NCBI RefSeq assembly: GCF_029360705.1
Contig: NZ_JARKMX010000008.1
Location: 434,001-498,000 of the forward strand
Reading direction: 5' to 3'
Length of the DNA: 64,000 nucleotides
Origin: Paraflavitalea pollutisoli
GTDB lineage: Bacteria; Bacteroidota; Bacteroidia; Chitinophagales; Chitinophagaceae
Below the pieces are notes generated by a model. It saw only the letters and a list, made by a program, of their open reading frames with translations, did not search any database and had not been told where the DNA came from. Positions 53,179 through 61,700 of the stretch are shown piece after piece. Position 1 is the first letter of the stretch; every line of letters begins with the position of its first letter. A program made the position numbers and the translations under genes.

Positions 53179-54012
53179 TTACAAGGGAGCGCCGCAAAAC
53201 TTACAGAATTTAGCATCCCGGTCATGCCCTTCTTTGCCGCAGGTAGGGCATGCCCGATTGTCTTGCTTGTGCGTGCGGGCGGCCAGTGCCATTTCGGTGG
53301 TGACGATACCGGTCGGCACGGCCAGGATACCATAGCCCAACAACATGATAAAGCTGGCGATCGTTTTGCCGAGTGGTGTTGCCGGGGCAACATCTCCATA
53401 CCCGACGGTGGTGATGGTCACGATGGCCCAATAAATGGATTGAGGAATGCTGGTAAAGCCATGTTCGGGCCCCTCCACGAGGTAGATGATGGAGCCCAGG
53501 ATGATCACCAGGGTCAGTACAAAGAGGATGAATATGCTGATCTTGCGTAGACTGTTGAGGATGGCTGTAGACAGAAACCGCATTTCGGAAATGAAATGCA
53601 CCATTCTAAAGATCCTGAATACGCGTAAGAGCCGCAGCGCACGAAGTACCAGCAGCGACTGAGCGCCGGGATAAAGGATACTCAGGTAACTGGGCACAAT
53701 GGCCAGCAGGTCGATGATGCCAAAGGCGCTAAATACATACCGGAATGGTTTGCGGATACTGATCAGCCGCAAAGCGTATTCGAGGGTGAATATGATGGTA
53801 AATATCCACTCCAGTATCTGAAACGTTTTGCCATATCGCACATGCAGCCGGTCTACGCTATCCAGCATGACGACCATGATGCTGGTCAGGATACAAAATA
53901 ACAGGACGATGTCGAAGGCCTTTCCTTCCGGCTTCTCCGACTCATAGATGATCTCGTGTATCTTATCCCGCCAGTCCCGGCGCACGGCCGCGTTTTCCGT
54001 AGGCTGTTTCAT
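53179..54012 (-). CDS. Voltage-gated-type potassium channel with C-terminal zinc ribbon
   Basis: 277 residues from ATG 54012; the frame back to 54108 is rejected. Six TM helices with a basic S4 (LRALRLLRVFRIFRMV), a pore helix and the selectivity filter TVGYGD at residues 202-207 (Y205). The last 23 residues form a small zinc ribbon: C255-x2-C258 and C270-x2-C273. Inner-membrane K+ channel. A cytoplasmic zinc ribbon in this position may sense metal or redox. Divergent with the peptidase gene at 54119. Confidence 0.9.
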   Translation of the reverse strand: MKQPTENAAVRRDWRDKIHEIIYESEKPEGKAFDIVLLFCILTSIMVVMLDSVDRLHVRYGKTFQILEWIFTIIFTLEYALRLISIRKPFRYVFSAFGIIDLLAIVPSYLSILYPGAQSLLVLRALRLLRVFRIFRMVHFISEMRFLSTAILNSLRKISIFILFVLTLVIILGSIIYLVEGPEHGFTSIPQSIYWAIVTITTVGYGDVAPATPLGKTIASFIMLLGYGILAVPTGIVTTEMALAARTHKQDNRACPTCGKEGHDRDAKFCKFCGAPL

Positions 54013-54118
54013 ACTGGAAATTACAACAAAAAAGCGGCCGGGGTTGGGCTGTTGCTGACTGCTGCGGACCCGATGATAAAATTCCATATATTTAAGTAAA
54101 GTAACCAAACACTACTGC

Positions 54119-56500
54119 ATGAGAACTTTCCTGGCTGTATGCTACCTGCTTATAGGGCCCCTCACCGTTTTTTCCCAACAGAAACCCTCTCTGCCAGCTG
54201 AATATTTCGATCAATTCCATTACCAGCTTTCCGATTCGCTCCGGACCAGGGACGAAGCGGCTTTGCGTCGTGAGATTGGTAACGTGGCCGCCGCCTTTCT
54301 TGATTTTATGGTACAGGGCGAAAAGAGCTATACCATCGATTCATTGGTGTTATACGATGTGCTTACCGCCTACCTGACGCCTGCCGTGCTGGTCGGTAAA
54401 CATGATCTGGCGATCAATACCCTGCAACGCAGCCGCGCTCTGAAACCTGCGCCTCCCTATCGCGCTCCCTTCGGTTTTATGCAGGAAGCCTATGCCCGTG
54501 CCGGCTTGAAACAGGCTGATGACAACAGCGCTGCCTTCTCCAACCAGTTGAAGCAGGAACTGGCCGCGGTGGTCGGGCAACTGGACCCCTCTTTCAGCAG
54601 CGATATCGTCAACGCGCAGAAAGGGCTCTATTCCGTCAACTCCATCAACGCCGTACAGAAGGATCTGAATAATATCATCCGGCAGGCCAACCAGTCGCCG
54701 GGCCTCAAGGTGAACTTCGGTACTGCCTACACGTTACTGGACAGCTATTTTCGGTATTATATCCGCAAGGCCTATCAGCCAGCTATCGAAGCTCAATTGT
54801 ACGTGATCAGTCCGGCCCGGGTGGTGGAAGCCGCAGTCATGATCCCCATGCGTGACCAGGTAAGGTTGAGTGGCCTGGTATACCGTGATACGGCCAGTAC
54901 CGTACGGGTGCCCGCCATCGTATCGCTCAGTCCCTACCCCAGCGGTTATGAATCCACACGCGGTAATGTATTTGCGACCAACGGGTATGTATATGTATAC
55001 GTCGACAGCCGGGGACGCCGGAAAAGTGAGGGCAACTTCTTTCCGTATGAAGACGATGCGCGTGACTATTATGATATCATCGATTGGGTGAGCAAACAGC
55101 CGTGGTGTAATGGTGACGTTGTGACCTCTGGTGGATCTTACCTCGGTTTTGCCCAGTGGCAGGCCATCCGCAAGCCTTACCGGCATCCTGCGCTTAAAGC
55201 CATCAACCCGATGGTTTCGGTAGGTTTTGGGATCGACTTTCCCCGCTTCGCCAACCAGTTCTATTCCTATATACTGCAATGGGCTGCCTACGTGAGCGGC
55301 CGCGATCTCAACGATGCCTTGTTTGGCGATGAGCAGTTCTGGAACAAGGTTAATTATGCGCTGTACAAAAACCGCCTTCCTTTTGCGAAACTTGATTCAG
55401 TAGCCGGCATGCCCAATCCCTTTTTTCAGAAATGGGTTAGCCATCCAGATCTCGATAGTTACTGGACGTCCATATTGCCCAATAAGGCAGACTATACGAG
55501 CCTGGATATCCCGGTGCTTACCATCACAGGATATTATGATGCCGACCAACTGGGTGCCTTTTATTACTACGACCAGCACAAAAAATATGCGCCTGCCAAA
55601 GCTGCCAACCAGCACTACCTGTTGATCGGTCCATATGATCATGGTGGCGCGCAATGGCAGCCTTCGCCTGTTCAGTTGGGTTTCGACATCGAGCGGGAAG
55701 CCCAGATACCCATTTACAAGTACGTGATCTGGTGGTACGATTGGGTGTTGAAGGGCAAGGCGCGCCCTGCTTTTCTGCAAGACCAGGTCAACTATTTTGT
55801 AACGGGCACGGGCCAATGGAAATCGGCCTCCACCCTGCAACAGCTTACCACAGATACGCTTTCACTTTATTTGTCTACGCAACCTGTAGCCAGCGGCAAA
55901 CGTTCCGGCGTGTACGGTTTACAAACCCAACGCCCCGTAAAAGGGACTTCGTTAACTTATACGCATGATATTGCTCAGGTGATCGATTCAGCCTTTCTCT
56001 ATGCACGGTCCAAGCCGTTTGATGATTCGCTGTACATGGCCTCGCCTTATAACCTGGTATTTGACAGCAAGCCTATGGAGCAGGATATCATCGTAACCGG
56101 AAAGATGGTAGCCGACCTCTATTTATCGCTCAATGTACCGGATGCCGATTTCCAGGTCAATATCTACGAGATCGATACGGAGGGTAAAAGTTATATGCTG
56201 ACCAATACGATCCTGCGTAGCCGCTACCGGTTGGGGGGAGACAAGGGCAGGTTGCTGAAGCCTGGCACGGTTGCCCTGCACCGGTTTGATGATGTTTTTT
56301 TGTACATCAAGAAGATCCCAAAAGGAAATAAACTGCGGATGACCTTCGAAAGTGTCAACTCGCCGGGATTTGAAAGGAACTATGGATTTGGCGGTGTCGT
56401 GAGCCGGGAAACCACCCAGGGACCGCGATTGATCAAAGCTACCCTGCACAGCAGTCCTGTACTGACCAGCCGGATCAAGATACCTTACACCAGGCCATAG
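54119..56500 (+). CDS. CocE/NonD family hydrolase (X-Pro dipeptidyl-peptidase-like)
   Basis: 793 residues. Signal peptide at the N-terminus (TFLAVCYLLIGPLTVFSQ). About 210 extra residues precede the alpha/beta hydrolase part. The nucleophile is S340 in SGGSYLGFAQW, with PYDHGGA containing the likely catalytic His, and an Asp in the YYDADQ segment. The C-terminal jellyroll (about 580-793; AEQ..DIIVTGKMVADLYLS) is typical of the CocE/NonD/X-Pro group. Periplasmic serine hydrolase acting on esters or peptides; substrate unknown. Confidence 0.88.
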   Translation: MRTFLAVCYLLIGPLTVFSQQKPSLPAEYFDQFHYQLSDSLRTRDEAALRREIGNVAAAFLDFMVQGEKSYTIDSLVLYDVLTAYLTPAVLVGKHDLAINTLQRSRALKPAPPYRAPFGFMQEAYARAGLKQADDNSAAFSNQLKQELAAVVGQLDPSFSSDIVNAQKGLYSVNSINAVQKDLNNIIRQANQSPGLKVNFGTAYTLLDSYFRYYIRKAYQPAIEAQLYVISPARVVEAAVMIPMRDQVRLSGLVYRDTASTVRVPAIVSLSPYPSGYESTRGNVFATNGYVYVYVDSRGRRKSEGNFFPYEDDARDYYDIIDWVSKQPWCNGDVVTSGGSYLGFAQWQAIRKPYRHPALKAINPMVSVGFGIDFPRFANQFYSYILQWAAYVSGRDLNDALFGDEQFWNKVNYALYKNRLPFAKLDSVAGMPNPFFQKWVSHPDLDSYWTSILPNKADYTSLDIPVLTITGYYDADQLGAFYYYDQHKKYAPAKAANQHYLLIGPYDHGGAQWQPSPVQLGFDIEREAQIPIYKYVIWWYDWVLKGKARPAFLQDQVNYFVTGTGQWKSASTLQQLTTDTLSLYLSTQPVASGKRSGVYGLQTQRPVKGTSLTYTHDIAQVIDSAFLYARSKPFDDSLYMASPYNLVFDSKPMEQDIIVTGKMVADLYLSLNVPDADFQVNIYEIDTEGKSYMLTNTILRSRYRLGGDKGRLLKPGTVALHRFDDVFLYIKKIPKGNKLRMTFESVNSPGFERNYGFGGVVSRETTQGPRLIKATLHSSPVLTSRIKIPYTRP

Positions 56501-56670
56501 ATCTTTAAATGCCTGCAGACGAAATGGTGGCAAGGTCCAGCTATCTACTGCTGGCTCATACCTGGGGCAATACGGGGAATAGACGCCCATAGCGGGGTCA
56601 TTTGGTTTCAATAAGTTGGGCAAGGTTGCGGTGTTCCGTTCAACGAATGCAGTTTATCGGCAGGCATCAT

Positions 56671-56693
56671 TTTTTTACAGTCTCTGTAAAAAA
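56671..56693. promoter_or_regulatory. Perfect palindrome just upstream of the 56699 start codon
   Basis: TTTTTTACAG (56671-56680) and CTGTAAAAAA (56684-56693): a 10-bp perfect inverted repeat around a 3-nt centre, ending 5 nt before the ATG. It could be a repressor operator, or form an RNA hairpin that covers the translation start. Confidence 0.6.
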
Positions 56694-56698
56694 CTCAT

Positions 56699-57235
56699 AT
56701 GAACAGCATTAATAAGAACCAGCCAGAAGACAATTACGAGTCGCTGGCTGGGGATGCCGCCGTCGACAAGATCAAAGAACTGGCAGAAAAGATTGACACC
56801 TGTTTCTTTTGTACAGCCATCTCACAAGGCGTGGCCGTCAAGACAAGACCTATGACAGTGCAGGAGGTGGATGAAGAAGGCAATCTTTGGTTCCTGAGTG
56901 CCAGCGATAGCCATACGAATGCAGAGATCCAAAATGACAGCTCTGTGCAATTATTCTTTCAGGGCTCCTCTCATTCTGATTTCCTGACACTATATGGCAA
57001 AGCGTCCGTCAGTACGGATAAAGCCAGGATCGAAAAATACTGGAAGCCTTTGTTGAAGACCTGGTTTACAGAGGGAAAAGATGATCCACGTATTACCGTG
57101 ATCAAAGTGGCAGCCGCCAGCGGTTACTACTGGGATAACAAACATGGTAATGCAGTGGCATTCGTGAAGATGGTAGCCGGTGCCGTCATGGGCAAAACAC
57201 TGGATGATTCCATTGAAGGGAAATTAACGGTGTAA
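56699..57235 (+). CDS. Pyridoxamine 5'-phosphate oxidase family (general stress protein 26-like)
   Basis: 178 residues, cytoplasmic. Split-barrel flavin-binding fold: TCFFCTAISQGVAVKTRPMTV near 30-55, ENLWFLSASDSHTNAEI-type segment, and VQLFFQGSSHSDFLTLYGKASV. Ends with TVIKVAAASGYYWDNKHGNAVAF-type residues common to the GSP26 group. These proteins bind FMN or FAD and are often stress-induced; real PNPOx activity is unlikely. Its start codon lies just behind a perfect palindrome, so it may be tightly regulated. Confidence 0.88.
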   Translation: MNSINKNQPEDNYESLAGDAAVDKIKELAEKIDTCFFCTAISQGVAVKTRPMTVQEVDEEGNLWFLSASDSHTNAEIQNDSSVQLFFQGSSHSDFLTLYGKASVSTDKARIEKYWKPLLKTWFTEGKDDPRITVIKVAAASGYYWDNKHGNAVAFVKMVAGAVMGKTLDDSIEGKLTV

Positions 57236-57253
57236 AGCCCGCAGTTATAGTCC

Positions 57254-57299
57254 AGGGTCCGTTATGAAGTTGTGTTCAGCTTCGTAACGGACCCTTTTA
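57254..57299 (+). terminator. Terminator of the flavin-binding stress protein gene
   Basis: A 16-bp stem with a single G-U pair (57254-57269 with 57280-57295), 10-nt loop, then TTTT (57295-57299 region). Starts 19 bp past the stop. Confidence 0.87.
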
Positions 57300-57318
57300 T
57301 CTTGTCTGACTTCTCGTG

Positions 57319-57326
57319 TAGCTTTG
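57319..57326 (+). promoter_or_regulatory. Possible -7 element (TAGCTTTG)
   Basis: Exact TAnnTTTG match; nearest TTG at 57302-57304 is 14 nt upstream, short of the normal spacing. It precedes the small open frame at 57387. Confidence 0.35.
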
Positions 57327-57386
57327 CCGGGTTCCTTATATAATAAACTCCCATATACCCTCACTAAATATCTACCCCTGATATGC

Positions 57387-57509
57387 ATGGCCATACCAGC
57401 CGATGACCAGACCCTGCGCACCCACTCTACCTGGAGATACGAGGTGATGCACGTGCAGGCGAATAAGCTTCCGGGCATCGATCATCTCGCAGCCAGCTAC
57501 GGCCTTTGA
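57387..57509 (+). CDS. Possible small protein (40 aa)
   Basis: ATG at 57387, TGA at 57507-57509. The translation includes TLRTHSTWRYEVMHVQANK and PGIDHLAASYG, composition like a real soluble protein, and a -7 element lies 61 bp upstream. No family recognised; it could be a relic. Low confidence. Confidence 0.25.
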   Translation: MAIPADDQTLRTHSTWRYEVMHVQANKLPGIDHLAASYGL

Positions 57510-57573
57510 GGGACGTATCTACAGAACATCCCGTAGATACCATTGACCGCCTGTAAAGTTTTTTTGGGAAGAC

Positions 57574-57603
57574 TTGCTGGTACTGGTTTATTTACTAACT
57601 TTG
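57574..57603 (+). promoter_or_regulatory. Bacteroidota-type promoter of the ABC transporter operon
   Basis: TTG (57574-57576), 19 nt, TAACTTTG (57596-57603), a perfect match in both elements and spacing. It predicts a leader of about 225 nt before the ATPase ATG at 57837. Confidence 0.7.
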
Positions 57604-57614
57604 AAGTGCAAAGT
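57598..57614. promoter_or_regulatory. Operator-like inverted repeat over the -7 element
   Basis: ACTTTG (57598-57603) and CAAAGT (57609-57614) form a perfect 6-bp inverted repeat with a 5-nt spacer, covering the -7 element and probable start site. A bound repressor would block initiation. Confidence 0.5.
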
Positions 57615-57732
57615 GCTTTTAATAGCAGTGCGATTGCTGCAGTACCCCTGTAGAATGCCCGCTGCATAGGCATTTGCTGTCCCGGCTTTCTTTCCCATTC
57701 CTTACTGGTCAGTTTGGCTGACAGGAGCAACT

Positions 57733-57840
57733 ATGCGGTTAACCCGGCATATGGGCGCCCCTGCGGAATGGTGTGGTATGCCCGGTAGACAGTATCGCAA
57801 TCTGCCCTGCTACCTTCATTACTATAAGCTATCTGCATGA
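57733..57840 (+). CDS. Leader ORF (35 aa) overlapping the ABC ATPase start
   Basis: ATG at 57733 preceded by an AGGAG-like site, 35 codons, and a TGA at 57838-57840 that overlaps the ATPase ATG (57837) as ATGA. The peptide (RLTRHMGAPAEWCGMPG then RQYRNLPCYLHYYKLSA) has no known family. It might only couple translation, as a leader, or be chance. Confidence 0.35.
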   Translation: MRLTRHMGAPAEWCGMPGRQYRNLPCYLHYYKLSA

Positions 57841-58748
57841 ACCTCGACATCAGTAATATCTCCAAGACCTACGCCAATGGCGTACAGGCGTTGAATGACA
57901 TCAACCTGCAAATACCCCCTGGTATGTATGGCCTGCTGGGCCCCAATGGTGCCGGTAAGTCCACGCTCATGCGTATCCTTGCGACCTTGCAGGAACCGGA
58001 TCATGGCTCCGTACGACTGGGTGACATCGATGTACTGAAGCAAAAGGATGAGGTGCGTAAGACCATCGGCTACCTGCCGCAGGAGTTTGGCGTTTATCCA
58101 AAGGCGAAGGCCATCGACCTGTTGGATCATTTTGCCCTGTTGAAGGGTTTTACCCGGCGTACAGAACGTAAGCAGGTGGTGGAGGCCTTGTTGCGGCAAA
58201 CCAACCTATGGGAGGTGCGGCAGCAAAAGCTGGGTGGCTTTTCGGGTGGCATGAAACAACGCTTTGGCGTGGCGGTTGCCTTGTTGGGCAACCCCAGGCT
58301 GATGATCGTCGACGAACCTACGGCAGGGTTGGACCCCGCCGAACGGGTGCGTTTTCTGAACCTGCTGAGTGAACTGGGCGAACAAAGTGTGGTCATACTT
58401 TCTACCCATATCGTGGAAGATGTGAGCGAGCTGTGTACGCGTATGGCAATCATCGATAAGGGGTCTATCCTGCTCGAAGCGGAGCCCTTACGGGCCATGC
58501 GGGATTTGCGTGGCCGTATCTGGAAGCGCATTATTCCCAAAGAAGCCTTGCCCGAGATTGAACGTATGTATGCCGTTATTTCTACCAAATTGCTGGCAGG
58601 CCGCACGGTAGTGCAGGTGTACAGTGAGGTTCCCCCAGGGGCAGATTTTGAACCTGTAGAGCCCAATCTGGAAGATGTTTATTTCAGTACCATGGCTGGT
58701 CATATCGGTAAAGGCCCCAAGCGGGCAAGTAGGGAGGTGAAGCCATGA
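57837..58748 (+). CDS. ABC transporter ATP-binding protein
   Basis: 303 residues. Walker A GPNGAGKST at 35-43, Q-loop near 82 (PQEFG), signature FSGGMKQR at 135-142, Walker B LMIVDE at 155-160 with GLDP D-loop, and H191 (STHI). The C-terminal 70 residues are a regulatory or dimerisation extension. Stop codon overlaps the permease start as ATGA, so the two are translationally coupled and form an exporter or lipid-linked complex. Substrate unknown; antimicrobial-peptide or membrane-stress function is typical for such pairs. Confidence 0.93.
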   Translation: MNLDISNISKTYANGVQALNDINLQIPPGMYGLLGPNGAGKSTLMRILATLQEPDHGSVRLGDIDVLKQKDEVRKTIGYLPQEFGVYPKAKAIDLLDHFALLKGFTRRTERKQVVEALLRQTNLWEVRQQKLGGFSGGMKQRFGVAVALLGNPRLMIVDEPTAGLDPAERVRFLNLLSELGEQSVVILSTHIVEDVSELCTRMAIIDKGSILLEAEPLRAMRDLRGRIWKRIIPKEALPEIERMYAVISTKLLAGRTVVQVYSEVPPGADFEPVEPNLEDVYFSTMAGHIGKGPKRASREVKP

Positions 58749-61700
58749 AATTAGCCGCTATCATACGTTTTGAAATGGCTTACCAGCTTAAGCGACTGGC
58801 TACCTGGTTGTTTTTTGCCGTGGTAGGTGTGGTGTGTTTCCTGCTGGCCCGGGAGAATTTCCTCGCCGATGCCATGTACGACGATTTCTACCTCAATGCC
58901 CCTTTTGTGATTGCCGTTATCTCGGTGTTTGGTTGTTTGATCTGGTTGCTGGCCGCCGCGCCGATTGCCGGTGAAGCAGCTGCCCGCGATGTGCAAACGG
59001 GCATGTATGCGCTCATTTATACCCTGCCGATCAGCAAGGGGCAATACCTGGTGGGCCGGTTTATCGCTGCTTTTTTGACCAACGCGATCATCCTGTTGGG
59101 TGTTCTGGCGGGCATTATGCTGGCCGTATACCTGCCAGGAGTGGATGCGAAAGCGATCGGACCGTTCCGTGCTGTTGCTTATTGGCACGCCTATGGTGTG
59201 GTCTGTCTGCCCAATGCGTTTATCGCTACGGCACTGCAGTTCTCCTTATCGGCCCTGGCGGGCCGTACCCGGGCCAGTTATGCCGGTAGTTTGATCCTCT
59301 TCTTTTTTGCCTATATCATCAGCATCCTGGTGTCTTTCCCCTTGGGGCAACCGGAGCTGGGTAAGCTGGTCGATCCCGTTGGTGTAGTCATTATTGTGAG
59401 CAGCATCACGTTTGGCTGGACGCCGGCAGAGAAAAGCACACGGCTGATGGATGTGTCTGGCATCCTGTTGTGGAATCGTTTACTGTGGACCGGTATCGGT
59501 GTGTTACTGCTGGTGATCACGCACTGGCGGTTTCGTTTTGCCCACCGGGTGCCTGCCCGCCGCTGGTGGCACCGCTGGCTGTTTCCTGCAGCCAAAGAAG
59601 CTTTGGCCGACGCGCCAGTGTCTGTACTGACTTCACCAATTTCACGACCTGCAATAGCACCTGCTTTTGGTACCAGGGACCGGTTACGGCAGTTGTGGGG
59701 ATTATCCTTCGATGCGTTTTTATCATTGGCCAAAAGCCGTGCCGGCTGGATCGTATGGGGTGCTATCTTGTTCCTGACGGTATCGATCACCCTGATCAAC
59801 CTGGACCTCGACGGCGTTCCGTTGATCCCACGAACGGATTACCTGGTATTGCATTATGCTGCTCCCCTCACCAATCCCTATTCGCCTTGGATACTATTGC
59901 CCTTGCTGATTATCTATTATGCGGCTGAACTGGTGTGGCGTGAACGGGAAGCGGGTATTAGCGAACTGGTCGACACTGCTCCCCTGCCCGAGTGGTTGTT
60001 GTTTGCCAGTAAATGCCTGGCGCTGGCTTTGGTGTTGGCCGTACTGATGTCCTTGATGGTGGTGGCTGCTATACTGGTACAATTGTTCAATGGCTATCAC
60101 GCATTCGAGATTGGGTTGTTGATACAGGCTTTCCTGGGGCTGCGGTTGGTGGAGTACCTGTTGTTTGGTGTACTGATATTGGTGATCCAGGTGGTGGTCA
60201 ACCAGAAATATATTGGCCTGCTCTGTTCTTTGCTGGCATATTCGATCATTGCCTTCTCGTCTATATTTGGTATCGAACATCATTTGCTGTTATACGGCAC
60301 GAGTCCTGCGTGGAATTACTCGCAGATGCGCGGTTATGGCGGTAGTCTCAAGCCGTGGGTATGGTTCACTATTTACTGGGCCAGTTGGGCCCTGGTGCTG
60401 TCTATTGCCGCGCGGCTGTTGTGGGTGCGGGGTAAAGACCAGCGTTGGCGTACGCGCTGGCGGATGGTGTGGCAACGACTTTCCGGTAATACGGGGCCTG
60501 CACTGATCATGGCCGCCGGCTTTATGCTAGCGATGGGGGGGTACCTGTTCTTCGAGACGGTTATCGTGAATCAATATGCGTCTAAAAACGACGACCTGCA
60601 ACGCCGGGCGGATTATGAAAATAAATTCAGCCATTTTGCCAACAAGCCACGACCTACTTTAACGGCGATGAAGCTACAGGTGGACCTGTTTCCTGAGCAA
60701 CATTCAGCCGAGGTGCATGGTGTATATCAGCTGGTCAACCAGACCAGCGTTGCTATCGACAGTTTGCACCTGTTTGTGCCGCCCCAGGTGGACAGGCGGC
60801 GACTGAACACCAGTATCAAACGCAGGTACGCAGTCTGGGATGGCAGGTTCCCCTACTCGATCTACGTATTGGAAAAGCCTTTGCAGCCCGGTGACACCAT
60901 GCAGCTGGAGTTTGTGTCGCAGCATTGGGTAAATGGGTTTACCAACAACGGGGTGAGTCAATTGGTGACCGGAAATGGTACTATGCTGACCGATGAGCTG
61001 TTGCCGGCGATCGGGTATCAGTCGAAGCCGGAATTGCTGGCGCCGGGTGAGCGTCGCCGGTACGGACTGCCGGAAAGGCCGGTAATCCCTTCCCTGGAGG
61101 GCTATGAAGCTGCTCCATACCAGGAAGGCATCCAAAAGGTGCAGGTAGATGCCACCCTGAGTACGGTGGCCGGACAAGTGGCCGTCACCAAGGGCGAACT
61201 GCAGAAACACTGGACCAAGGGCAACCGGGAATTTTATCATTATGTTACCGAATCGCCCATTCCCAACAGCCTGGCTTTCTATTCAGCCCGCTATGCCATG
61301 AAGGAAAAAATGTGGCAGGGTATTGCCATTCAGTTATACTATCATCCTGGTCATACTATCAATGTAGAGCGTATCCTTCTAAGTGCACAGGCTTCGCTGC
61401 AGGAGTACAGTGAGCAGTTTGGCCCTTATCCTTACAAGGTACTGAAGGTATTGGAGCATCCGGGCCTGGGCATCGGTATGCACAGCGAGTCGGGCCTGGT
61501 CACCAGTTCGGAAGGATTTACTTTATTCAATCCTGGCATGGACAACCGGGGAATGGATCTGCCTTATGCGGTGGTGGCCCATGAAATGGGGCATCAGTGG
61601 TGGGGCGGTCAGTTGCCGTATGCTTCGGTACAGGGGGCTCCCGTGTTGTCGGAAGGTTTGGCCTGGTATTCGGCAATGGGTGTGGTAGAGGCTACGAAAG

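Larger units (their letters stand above)
57236..57836. other. Regulatory interval of 600 bp before the ABC transporter
   Basis: Contains a strong terminator (57254-57299), two promoter -7 matches (57319-57326; 57596-57603 with a TTG at 57574), an inverted repeat on the second promoter, and two small open frames (57387-57509, 57733-57840). No large gene. Confidence 0.7.

Noticed and set aside
54012-54108. Longer N-terminus for the K+ channel
   Set aside because: It crowds the divergent promoter to 10 bp; the internal ATG at 54012 gives a normal cytoplasmic N-terminus.
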